Shown here piece by piece: positions 12,501-23,000 of a stretch of 64,000 nucleotides of DNA (position 1 is its first letter; each line of letters starts with the position of its first letter). The stretch comes from Leguminivora glycinivorella (taxonomy: Eukaryota > Arthropoda > Insecta > Lepidoptera > Tortricidae): the NCBI RefSeq assembly GCF_023078275.1, contig NC_062980.1:5258401-5322400 (forward strand), in the 5' to 3' direction. The notes beneath the pieces are model-generated. The model had not been told where the DNA came from, searched no databases, and worked only from the letters and a program-made list of their open reading frames with translations. A program made the translations under genes and the position numbers.

Positions 12501-14077
12501 TAAAAATACATTTTTTTCCATTTTTTATTTTACCACTTTGTCGGCGTGAATGGCGTGATTGATATACATATTGGTACCAAATTTCAGCTTTCTAATGCTA
12601 ACGGTCACTGAGATTGTCCGCGGACGGACAGACAGACATGGCGAAACTATAAGGGTTCCTAGTTGACTATGGAACCCTAAAAACTACCGAATTAGATTTA
12701 AGTTAGACTTATTAGTTACATTATATTAAATAGCTTTAAAATATGAATTTCTCACTGTTATATGACTCAAGAAGCTCTGCACTGAAAGTTTTCAAAAAAG
12801 TTCTGGTAGACGGTGCTCTCTCTTTAGCATCTGCAGAGAATGGCCGCTTGTAGCTTTCTTGGAAATCCTAAAACAAAAAGAGCAAAAAATATTAATAATA
12901 GACAATAGTACCTATACCAGTATATACCTATAGTATAGTACCTATAGTAGTAGTAGTTTTTTTATAGTACCTATACCAAAAAATATCAATTCACACAATA
13001 GACAACTGTATTGCAATAAAATTTAATGCATCATTTATTTTATAATGGAATATATCAGAGTTTTAAATTTAATAAATTCCAAACTTTTAGAGCACTGTAC
13101 CAAATATTGCAGCTTTAGTAAACAATTTGTAACATACACAGATTTTCAGGATAAGATAATCGAAATGAAAAAATGAACCAGTGCGGTAGAGATAGGTATA
13201 GGTAAACGCGGGCTTGGTTTCCACTCGGTCGCTTGCGTCGGAAACTATCGCATATAAATCCCTACAAAGCGGTGCGGCGCGACCCGGTCGCGGCCGCTGG
13301 GCAGCGGCTGCCGGGTCGCGACTGCTGGCAAGCGCGGATCCAGCTTCGTGCCCAGGGGGGGGTCACGTGGTAAAGGCCCGGGGCCCCAGGAGGGGGTCAC
13401 GTGGTCTATTTGTATGGCCAACTTAGGCTCCAGGAGGGGGTCATGACCCCCATGACCCCCCCCCCTGGATCCGCGCATGACTGCTGGGATCCGAATGCTA
13501 CCTTAAGAAGTATGATCAATTGAAGAACCTTTTCAGTATTATCTTAAATATGTTAATGTGTTTGGGAGCTGTTATGGCACAGACAGATATACAATGACAC
13601 ACATAAATTAAATCACTGGAGCTTTCTGCATTAGTGACCAAAAAATTTACTTAAAAAACAAGTAAAGGCTCAGGGTGGTATGCTACCTCTAATTTTTTTA
13701 ATACAATGTGTATTTTTGTCTCACATTTTGCTTAGTGAGAGAATGAAACACATTGGAACATGAAATTGGACTAGTGGAATACCCACTCTTATTAGAGCAG
13801 ACTTAAAAATATTTTTGTTAAACAGGTTGTCATATGTGACTAATCGTGTGACATTGTCAAAAATCTTTCAAAATATTTGTCTTCTGTGATCGAACACTAA
13901 GGAAATTAATGTATTGTTGAATAAATTTAATGTAACTCGTACCGGTGTGAAACAAGAATTTTGAAGAGCAGACCTAGGCCTATTGCGTATGTTTTTTCTG
14001 TCGTCTTTCTTCTTATTCCTGTACGATAAATTCACCGGCGATCCCAGCAACCGTAGATTCGCGTTATCTTTAGACAT
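3541..14077 (-). CDS. Cep131: Centrosomal protein CEP131 (AZI1/dilatory), 5' and central part
   Basis: Nine coding exons on the minus strand, in transcript order: 13943-14077 (ATG at 14077), 12756-12867, 9581-11621, 9409-9498, 8506-8635, 5495-5602, 4469-4627, 3819-3863 and 3541-3746. Phases agree throughout, giving about 1008 residues. The gene continues off the left edge, so the C-terminal coiled coil is absent. The recognition is from the coiled-coil half: segments such as AFIDQ|LINDKKTLNHRIEQLV, RQRWVRQKAEKIK|ELTVKGLE and QKEIADLKMHHAEQL match the CEP131 core (vertebrate FIDQLIEDKK and IKEVTVKGLEPEIQKL), and their exon order is the same. The 2-kb third exon encodes a low-complexity acidic N-terminal region with no domain I recognise. 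CEP131 is a centriolar-satellite and ciliary transition-zone protein needed for cilia and sperm flagella. TTG codons lie in frame upstream of the chosen ATG, but it is the first ATG. Confidence 0.88.
4255..4352 (-). pseudogene. Decayed duplicate of CEP131 exon 4469-4627
   Basis: About 100 bp closely resemble the 3' part of the neighbouring exon (shared AGTTCTAGCTTGTAGC and ATCTTCTA blocks) and include the donor end. Several substitutions and small indels break the frame. It is the second place in this gene where a coding exon has a tandem decayed copy on its 3' side. Confidence 0.75.
5095..5207. mobile_element. Foldback MITE
   Basis: Inverted arms of about 38 bp: ATTGGTCTAAGCGCGACAGC starting at 5095 and its reverse complement ending at 5207, separated by about 37 bp. 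A shorter inverted repeat just before it (4954-4967 against 5044-5057, around GACGCGGAATC) suggests a compound element. It lies in a CEP131 intron. Confidence 0.75.
6008..6155. mobile_element. MITE with GTAGCCGAATGGCA ends
   Basis: GTAGCCGAATGGCA at 6008-6021 is inverted at 6141-6155, and the internal sequence is also partly palindromic (ACGAAACGAAACGC against GCGTTTCGTTTTCG). It sits in a larger region holding TTTCGGCCGAAACCGAA repeats (about 5715-6310). CEP131 intron. Confidence 0.65.
6387..6512. mobile_element. Foldback MITE with ~55-bp arms
   Basis: The left arm begins ATTCATAAACGTTC and includes AAACTTCGTTTGTCCCTTTC. The right arm is the inverse, ending GAACGTTTATGAAT. The arms are nearly continuous, separated only by a short loop around 6445. 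It lies directly next to the element at 6514-7226. Confidence 0.8.
6514..7226. mobile_element. GC-rich foldback element with 30-bp terminal inverted repeats
   Basis: The 30-bp end ACGGCCTAGCCACAACAATG... (6514-6543) is repeated inverted at 7197-7226 with one mismatch. Two CGCG-rich blocks (about 6560-6780 and 7100-7195) lie inside each end around an AT-rich core. Arg-rich open frames here are products of base composition, not genes. Confidence 0.75.
7560..7911 (+). mobile_element. LINE 3'-end fragment
   Basis: An open stretch ending near 7686 reads LKRRLRNFLLYNPLYSLSEVL, which has the form of the C-terminus of reverse-transcriptase ORFs in insect non-LTR elements. About 200 bp of AT-rich 3' UTR follow, ending in a short TAATC repeat typical of such tails. 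Only the 3' end is present. Confidence 0.55.
8006..8087. mobile_element. Short foldback MITE
   Basis: The arm AGAGTATGTTTGGAAAGAGA... is inverted, with a few mismatches, as ...TCCTTCCGAACAGACTCT. Total 82 bp, in a CEP131 intron. Confidence 0.7.
8166..8505 (-). repeat. Two decayed tandem copies of CEP131 exon 8506-8635
   Basis: Segments starting near 8166 and 8344 each resemble the exon plus its donor (shared ATTACCTGTTCTTT, AGCAATGCAGCAGGAACGCT and CTAGTCTTTG blocks) at about 165-bp spacing. Both carry indels that destroy the frame. The distal copy is also interrupted by a short GGGTTCC hairpin at about 8174-8211. Again the decay grows with distance from the working exon, on its 3' side. Confidence 0.75.
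8668..9010 (+). mobile_element. LINE 3'-end fragment, opposite strand to CEP131
   Basis: An open frame at 8668-8946 contains YIGPSVCNRLPGTVRNAAS and FKNRLKSWLEENIF, the usual C-terminal end of reverse transcriptases in arthropod LINEs. It is followed by a short 3' UTR and an A-rich tail near 9000. 5'-truncated insertion in a CEP131 intron. Confidence 0.6.
9211..9310. mobile_element. MITE (GGGCCGGTTGCATCAA family)
   Basis: The left end AGGGTCGGTTGCACTAA and the right end TTGATGCAACCGGCCCT are inverted copies. Same family as 2860-2986. It lies between CEP131 exons 8506-8635 and 9409-9498. Confidence 0.7.
12148..12684 (-). mobile_element. TAGGGTTCCGTAG repeat, copy 1 (minus orientation)
   Basis: About 540 bp. 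One end is a hairpin (AGGGTTCC...GGAACCCT near 12650-12680) followed by a CCGT/CTGT tract, and the other end carries GTGTCGGGCCACGCTCAGTG. Two more copies lie in the opposite orientation at 34586-35135 and 54338-54911. No coding capacity and class unknown. Confidence 0.75.
13331..13477. repeat. GC-rich foldback repeat
   Basis: AGCGCGGATCCAG near 13331 is inverted as CTGGATCCGCGC near 13465-13476. Between them the motif CAGGAGGGGGTCA is iterated. A further GC-rich inverted stretch precedes it (about 13270-13325). It lies in the first intron of CEP131. Confidence 0.6.
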
Positions 14078-14185
14078 TTCACACACATACAAACAAATTA
14101 ATCAAACTTTTGCTCTTTTTCCAAGGAAATTCGTATAGATTTTCAACTTGTTGACGTTTAATTTGTTTTCATTGTCATGACAGTC

Positions 14186-14198
14186 GTTGCTAGGCAAC
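14186..14198 (-). promoter_or_regulatory. X-box (RFX transcription factor site)
   Basis: GTTGCTAGGCAAC fits the X-box consensus RYYNYY-N(1-3)-RRNRAC perfectly, with a one-base spacer, and is palindromic. It lies 109 bp upstream of the CEP131 ATG. Ciliary genes of animals, including Drosophila dilatory, are RFX-controlled through such sites close to the start, so position and gene agree. Confidence 0.75.
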
Positions 14199-14513
14199 GG
14201 GGCCCTATTCTTAGAACAGAGCAGATGGGTTTATTTTGTTCAAAACAAACTAAAATTTGAGTAAAAGCAACAAATAAAAATAACATTATGCAAGATAAAA
14301 GTCATCAAACTGATATAATTACAAAATTTAAAATCATTTTTCTTGGCTATTGAATGCATAATTATTTTCTTATTTACCGGAAGTACACCATAATAGGACC
14401 CCTGAGACAAATTGTTGCCAGCCAACAAAGATTACTACTATATTAGTAGAAAATAACTACTATTGGTAACTGGTGCGAAAATAAACGAAGCAGTAACGAA
14501 ACGTATATTTATA

Positions 14514-14521
14514 TGACGTCA
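14514..14521. promoter_or_regulatory. CRE-like site TGACGTCA
   Basis: A perfect 8-bp palindromic cAMP-response/ATF element, about 145 bp upstream of the first initiator-like motif of the plus-strand gene. An 8-mer can occur by chance; its position is the main support. Confidence 0.4.
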
Positions 14522-14765
14522 TTGATAAAAATAAGATCGTGTGGACTACTGCGCGGTTCACGTATCAGCCGCATGAAATTGTTTTGCGCTGTTGCTCTAG
14601 TTGAACCTTGGAGGTATTTCGAACAGCACACTTCGCCTGCTGAGGCGTACGATCGTAGTTCAGTGCAAAATTAGAAGTGGTTTAAAAATAAAAAGTTCTC
14701 GGTACCTGTGATTTATAAAATTACAAATATTTACGTTCAGTGCAGATTATAACTAATCTTGAAAA

Positions 14766-17020
14766 ATGTTCAGCGGGATTGCAGGTAAAGGTTTTTTTGA
14801 CATTTTATATAATGGTTTATTTCTACTTACCTAAACTAAATTAATAAATACCCATAACGCTCTTTAATCAATTAGTTTATAAATAAAGGATTTATTTTAG
14901 ATTATTCTAAATTTCCTCAAAAATTGCTAAATTTGGTAGCAAACTTTAAAAGTTTTGGCCATTTAATCTAAAGTTAGTATTTATTAATATTGTTTTTTTT
15001 TTATACAAAATTTTACCTATATTAGCTACAAAGCTATTTTAATTATCAGTTGTGTTATATTATACATTTTTATTAAATTTATCTGGCTGTCTATTTCAAC
15101 CAAAATTTTAATTTTTTTTTTTTCATAAATATAATACCTTTCGTTACTTTAATGGGTAAGTATGTTGTTGGTAAAATTGACATGATATTTTTGACTGTTT
15201 ATTTTTATTCGTACCTATGTAGTTTTAAAGCTAACACAACAGTATCTATTAGCACTTCTGCTTCCATTAGTTTAGTTAGCACATCTTACGTAAATCTGCG
15301 CATTGTTGTTAAATGTAGACTATAGTTTTGTCAAAATATTTAGAATAAACAGTAGGTACTTACCTACCTACCTATCTTTATTCATTTTAATAGTACTTCT
15401 GTTTTTAAAAATGGATGACCTATTTTGTCTTAACTGCATGAAAAGTTGTAATATTATTTAGATTAAACACTTTTCTGCACATGTGTAGGCATGAACGTAT
15501 TCTCTGTAGGTTTATTCCCGTTATACGGGCTACATCGATTTGCGTTTATTTTGCGTTTATTGTCGAATAGAACTGCGTAGATTTTTAGGCTAACCCAGAC
15601 GGGACAATTGTTTGCCAATCTAATTAGGTAAAATTGGTTTCTTGGAGTCCTTATGGAACAAAAGAGTGTGGAAGAAAAAAAACAGGTATCCGCCAATTTG
15701 TATTCTGAATGAATACTGATCAAATTGATCAATTTTATTAGCCCGTCCAGACCGGCCTTTAGTTTTTATCCATTTGAAATCATGTACTTAGAACACTTTT
15801 TGCATTTTATTGAAAGGTTTATAATATGAGTTAAATATACCACTCTAATTTTAAAACGGCTTGACAGCATTTTAAGGAATAGAGCAATATTTCTTAAGAA
15901 TCATGAACAGCAGTTTAAGGAAAAATGCAATCGTTTGAGAAATCTGGCAGATTCCTATGAAAGGTTATGGGCCGAGTTCTTTTTATTAATCTAATGTACC
16001 ATAGTTAATTTATGTCGTTCTTTCCGGAGCCAATAAAATCTACTTACTTATTTAATAATTTTTATTGACATAATATCTAAATAAGATAGATTCAATAAAT
16101 AATAATTCAATAATAAATTATATCACGAAGTATTTTCAAGTTTCCTAATTAGGACAACAAGTGATGTGAACACGCCAAGTGAATGAATCGTTCACTCGCG
16201 ACCGATCACTCCTAGGTGTCACGATAGCGACACGACCTTTGCATTCCGTCACATTCCGTGCGCGGTGTGGTGACTCATTCAGTCATTATATTCTATTAAA
16301 ACATGGGAGATGGGAGTTATACCATTATTGCTTATATTTCGGACTGACAAATGGGTTAATATTATTTGATTTTTCTACCTTAATTTATTGACAGTATCTA
16401 CCCGGGCGACAGTTCTATTTTATTATATCGTGTTTTTAGATGATGCAGTATTTTGAATAATAACTCTTTCACTTTGAAAACTCAAAAAATAGAGATTCCC
16501 GGAACCTAAACTAAGCTAGATCGATTTTTTACACCCCCGAAACCCCCGACATTACAAAGGTCAGCGATACCGTTGGAGCTGTTTCCGAGATCGCTGGTAC
16601 ATACAAACAAATAAATGTAATAAAATTGCTCATTTAGATATATAATGTCGATATTAATGGCATTATTTAAGATTAATTTAAACAATACTGCATTTGATTA
16701 CTCTTAAAAAATTGTAGCATCTTTTGTTCGTTATACTGTTTTGTTTTTAAATAAACGATTTGACAGTCGGGTACAGGTTGTCCCTTTATATCGTTGAATG
16801 GTTATAAAGAGGAATAAAAAAATCAATTACTTAGCCTACAATACAAAGTGACCTTCTTGGAACGTTCAAATAAAAAATAAGGCTATGTAAGCTCACTATA
16901 GATAAAATACGTAGTAAATAAATAAATAAATAAATAAATATTATAGGACATTCTTACACAGATTGACTGAGGCCCACGGTAAGCTCAAGAAGGCTTGTGT
17001 TGTGGGTACTCAGACAACGA

Positions 17021-17051
<31 letters not shown>

Positions 17052-20000
17052 ATAAACAATCGTTGATATAAATACTTATATACATAGAAAACATCCATGA
17101 CTCAGGAACAAATATCTGTGCTCATCACACAAATAAATGCCCTTACCGGGATTCGAACCCGAGTAAATAGTAATATTTCAAATTCCGAGCATTCTTATAA
17201 ACAGCCAGGCCTTTGATAAATTTACACAAAGCGTTAGTAAATACGTCTTTACTCTATTCGTAAAAGATTCCAGTTTTAGTCACGTACTCCAGCCAAGCCA
17301 TGAACTACGCAGTACGATTTGTACTACTTAACTATTCCGTATTGATCATTAATTTAATGACACAAAGGACGTACGTTAATATATGTCCAGCCGCGAGTTT
17401 GGCAAGGCAAGGTTTTGATTGAATTATTTCATTATTTAGTAGACTTTACGAGGAGCATTACTGAGTTATTGGATATATTTGGCTTGGGGTTTGGTTTAGT
17501 TTGGTGTTTGGCATTTGGTTTGGAACGGCTGCTCTGGAAATGCAGAAGGTCGTCCTCACTTCTTTTAAAATACATATGTAGTTTTGTTACTTATCCAGTT
17601 TATTTTCGATAACAATATTATATAAATTCTAAACTGATACTATCCCACATTGGTACCTAATCGAAATTACGATTAACGCAATACAAGTAGGTACATCACA
17701 CACAGCATGCTGTTATTAAGTTTTGTTTATGAGATTAATGAGTTTAAAAGTATGAATCATATTTTATTACAATGTTAGTCTAAACTCTAAACGTATTCGT
17801 TTGCCAACGGTTAAAATAAATATTATCTGAGAGCGATAACGTAAGCAAACACCATAGTAATCAGATCCCACTATATGTTGCGTTGCGTACCAAGCAAATG
17901 TCTGTTTCGGTACTTTCGGTACACGTGCACCGAAAAAAACTCATCAGCCAAACGGCAAAGGCTACTTGAGTTAAACTTTTATCAAACTATTAGTTAACAA
18001 GAAAATGTAACTATTTCTTCCATTTTGCTCTTGGTAAACTGGGGTTGGCCATTGTTTGAATTATGCCCGAAGTTATTGGTGTTTACCGAGTTGCTGTTAC
18101 TTGGCTGTAACAGTTGCCGTGTCGCATGAGTCGCTTCGACCTCGAACCTACTACGTCTCGTAGTTTATCGATTGAGGTTTTAGGGTAAGACATGATATAA
18201 TATCACTCAACTTGAGCTACCAGAGAGTACAAAGACACAAAAAATTACTACTTATATAGACATTTTTCATTCAGTTAGACTAAGGAGAAACATAAAATCA
18301 CCAATACGTTTTTGTTTCTTCGCTGAAAAAATCCGAGCGTTTTTACAAAGTCAACAAAAGATTAAGCATTGTTTCATCAAGCAGAGGCCATCATAATCAA
18401 GCCATAATACAACCAAAACTCGCTGCATGCGCGATGACATCATCAAGGTCGGCCGGTCCGCACTTAGACAACGATTTAAATCTCCCGTCTCACTCCTACA
18501 CATTAAAAATTAATGAACTGGAAAAGGATATCCCATGCAAAATTATCATATTCACCTTTCAGACATTAATTATTATACAAAAAATTATTCCTTACCATGT
18601 CGAAACTGGCCAGTTTGAAACGAAAATAAAGTCTGGAATGCCAGCCGCGGTATTTTAAGGCCTGTGAAGGGCGCACATGTTTATTAACATATGGGATATT
18701 TCATTTCACGAGCATTTCATGAGTACAAGTACTTAAATAAGGAACATGGTAGAAGCAGGTATGGTATGGAGTAATATGGATAAAATAAAAAGCGTGATTT
18801 TAACATTAATGGATATCGTAGAAATTAAATCTTCTAGAAAGTAAAGAATAATAGTAACGCTTTTATATTCTGTATTAGGTATGTATTCTTATTTAGTTTT
18901 GCAGGACTTATGGCATATCGTTAGTTTTACAGAATTTTACAAAATCGATGGGTACGCCGACAAAAATCATTTTGGAGTCTGAAAAACAGTAGGTACGAAT
19001 ACTGATACCTAGGTACAAGACAAACCAAATTTTAAGATTGTAACAATACCTACCAAATTATAAAGTCAAATAAAACCAAGAAGTACCTCTGACTTACATT
19101 AAACATTCTATTGTTGTGTCCTGACTTTACCGATGAGAACATACTAGAGAGATCACCTTCATAGTGTGAAGTGAATAATTACCTAATGGTTATCAAATCA
19201 ATTAAATTGACATCACATGTTGTCATGACCCAAAATAGCCTTGTATTCACTGCGCTGAAACCTGATGATAGTGATGCAGTACCTAATCATCACAAGAGTT
19301 AAGAACATAGAACGAAATGACTTTATAACGAGATTAAAATCGTAATTGCTCCCAGTCAGAATGCATAGGTGGTAGACAATGGATGCCATTGTTTCAAGGT
19401 CGCATAAATAGAACAGAGGTCAATCAAAGACTCTTTGTTTCACTGTGAACAGATAGAGCTTAAATAGGTATATAGAACAAAGAGGTACTTCACATGCGTG
19501 TCACTTGTAGCAGCGAATGATAACGTTGAACTCATCAGTTAAGTATGAGGAAGACAGTTTCTATACACTTTGCTGCGGTAACCTAAGATGCTTATTGTTA
19601 TTTTGTAAAATGGTAAAAACTTGCTTCCGTTAGCTCTTTAACATAATATGAACAGTTCCCACTTAATTACATATAAAAGCATATTATTTTCTTATAAAAT
19701 ACAAAAGTATATCATCCACTATACATTTACAAAAAAATCGTTAATAAACTATTTTTCAGTTAATCTTATTAAAGTTATTTTATTTGTTATGTATTTAATA
19801 TTCCACGTCTTCCTTACTAAATCGCTAATACTATTGCAAACCCCCTATTTTTTCTGATGACATCACGGGCGTCGGAATCTGATGTCATGATAATAGCTAG
19901 CCGGATATTATCTCAATTGAGCACTGCTTGCGGGGGTCGGAATGTTGTTACCGATCTCATTGGTAACACTTAAGTACAAGTGTACTAAGTGCTCGGGAAT

Positions 20001-23000
20001 AGAGCATTCCCATTAGGAGCAGTGTTTCTGTACAGCCTAGCAAAAAATAATAGAAAATGATAGGGGCGCCACCGTCTATGTAAACCGTTACGCATGTGGC
20101 AATTAATTTGACACTTTTCTATGGTGAGCGTCAGGACCCCTGGACCACTACAGATATATATTTGATGTTTAGTACATACTAAAATTTAGTACCTATTTGA
20201 TACTATTTGGTACCTGAGTACCTACATATATTTGGTACCTCCACTGATATCGAAAAATCGAGCGAATAAAGTGGCCAGACATTCTGACGTCAGGATGTCT
20301 GGACCATTTTTGGTTTACATAGTTCTAGACAACACTACTAATTGATATCTTAGTCAATATTTACTACCTATTTGGTACCTGTCAATATATTTTTTTCAAA
20401 TTTTTTTGGCGTACCAGAAAAAAGTTATGACGGAATTTAAAGTTGTGAGCCCGGCCGTGCCGTTGAAGTATGTAGCGCCTGTCAAAAGTATAGAGGCAAA
20501 TCCGCCTGCCCTCCTGCGCGCGTCAACTTAAATAGGAATTTAGTTTTAGGCACTCGCACATCATCTCTACTACTGATTAGTGGCATTAATATAGTCGAAA
20601 TATAAATGTAATTAGTGTAATTACACTAGTTTTCCATTTTCCTCCTGAGAGACCTAAACACGTGGCAACAGTTGGGCAAATTCTAGGGGGGAAATAGCAT
20701 AAACTGTTATAATTAACAGCGTCATTGGTAATATTGGTATATAGGATGTATTTTGATGATGTGGACCAGTCTATGGTCCACGAGCTCCGTTATAGGGGTT
20801 TATCATATAAATAAACCACTGCTTTCGGTAACATTTGTTTTTTGCATCGATTAGTGTCAATTATGAATTAAGAATAAATACAAACATCAAATCAATCATC
20901 TACTATCAGTACCTACAACCACAATGCCGCCAAATCTGCCATACAGCTCTACAGCTGCTGAACAGTCGCAAAAATGACCGGCTGTCAGGGGTAAACTGAT
21001 TTACAAATTTCTCCGCCAGGAGATGTCTCTCAGGGACATGACATGAGATTAGACGTTATTGAGACTGTAGGAGGTTCTCTCAGGAGGAAAATGGAAAACT
21101 AGTGTAATTACACTAATTACTTTTATATTTCGACTATATTAATGCCACTGGTCAGTAGAGATGATGTGCGAGTGCCTAAAAATAAATTCCTATTTAAGTT
21201 GACGCGCAGGAGGGCAGGCGGATTTGCCTCTATTCTTTTGACAGGCGCTACATACTTCAACGCCACGGCTGGGCTCACAACTTTAAATTCCATCATAACT
21301 TTGTTCTGGTACGCCAAAAAAATTTGAAAAAAATATATTGACAGGTACCAAATAGGTAGTAAATATTGACTAAGATATCAATTAGTAGTGTTGTTTAGAA
21401 CTATGTAAACCAAAATGGTCCAGACATCCTGACGTCAGAATGTCTGGCCACTTTATTCGCTCGATTTTTCGATATCAGTGGAGGTACCAAATATATGTAC
21501 TCAGGTACCAAATAGTATCAAATAGGTACTAAATTTTAGTATGTGCTAAACATCAAATATCTGTAGTGGTCCAGGGGTCCTGACGCTCACTTTCTATGAC
21601 AGTAGTTAAGTGTTGTTATACTTGTTATGATAAAAAATAGTTCCAATTCTGCTCTTTTTTGCCAAGCCGTAATTGTCCATTCACTTTCAGTATTCTCACC
21701 CGTCTAAATGGATCGATGCAGGGAAAATAACATGTAGGCAAATACCCACCTACATCGTGGGCGGTGAAGCTTTTAGCGCCAAGTATATTTTCGTGTGATG
21801 TTTATGTACAATTTTACATACAGGGGCCTAATGACAGTAGTAAGTTTTAAGAACGATCAGTTTTTTTGGAGAATGTCTTCGTAGATCAGTTTCGTCATTC
21901 GATTCAAATTATTATGTTCAGTCATGTAGCGCAAGTGCACAAGTCACAACACTATTTTCATTTACGTAAATTAATCTGTGGATAAATTAAAATAAAATGC
22001 TAATTCAGTTTTAGTACCATGCAAATCAAATAGATTAAACGATTCTTATCCGGTACAACGTCTAGTTATGACGACTACCGGAATTCTGATACGAGCTACT
22101 GATAAATAAAACTAAGCCACCGATGACTGTTTCAAATTACGGATGTTTTCTTGCTTTGGTACAATATTCAATAAACAGGTAATGTCTAATCACATTAGAG
22201 CTTCGTGTATAGCTATAAAATAGTATAGTATAAATAACATAATATGTATGTGTTATTAGATTTATGTTTAGATTACGTGAACAATTTAAGAATGTATTTT
22301 ATATTATGCATAATTTGTTAGAAATAAAAAGTAGTAAATTTTTGATTAAATTACATATATAATTGTATTTACAAACGTTACGTAACGTTATAAAACTTAA
22401 ACTAAAATTAAAAGTACCCAAAAATTTATATTTAAGAGCTATAATTATAACATATAATAATATAACTACTTTCTTCAAAATAATATTTAGTAAAAATACT
22501 GAACACGATTGTATGCAGATGTTTTATATTCTAGATTGTGCTAATTAAAAATTACCTGATTTATTTAATATTAAATACACCAATAAATTTTCCTAAATAG
22601 ATAGGTACAATAAATTTCTTTCGCTACTATTTATAATTAATATGAAAGTGATATTGTAAATCCATTTGATTACTGCCAAGTGATTAAGTAAACATCTTAG
22701 TAAATATAATATAAATCAGATTTATTAAGTAGTATATTAGCTTGTTGATACGATGTCCTAGTTTAGGTCATGAAACGTTCCGCAGTAATAAAACGGTCTG
22801 GCCTAGACGGGTCGATACACCTGGAGCTAGACGGGGCTGACCCAGACTTACTGTCGGACATATATTACTATCAGATTTACTATCACTACTATTTACTATT
22901 TAGATTTATTTTCTAGATTTACTATTTAGATTAGTTTACTATCAGATAGTTCTTATTGAGTCAATAACAGAATTAGGAAATTTATAACTAACAACAAGAG

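Larger units (their letters stand above)
14078..14765. promoter_or_regulatory. Divergent promoter region between CEP131 and the repeat-protein gene
   Basis: The two start codons face away from each other, 688 bp apart. The region holds an X-box (14186-14198, near CEP131) and a CRE (14514-14521, nearer the plus-strand gene). Arthropod initiator-like TTCAGTG sequences occur at about 14658 and 14736 on the plus strand. No TATA box is evident on either side. Transcription start sites are inferred, not observed. Confidence 0.55.

Noticed and set aside
21123..21327. Overlapping open frames on both strands
   Set aside because: Lie within the inverted arm of the 20124-21590 element and are mirrored by the other arm with disruptions.
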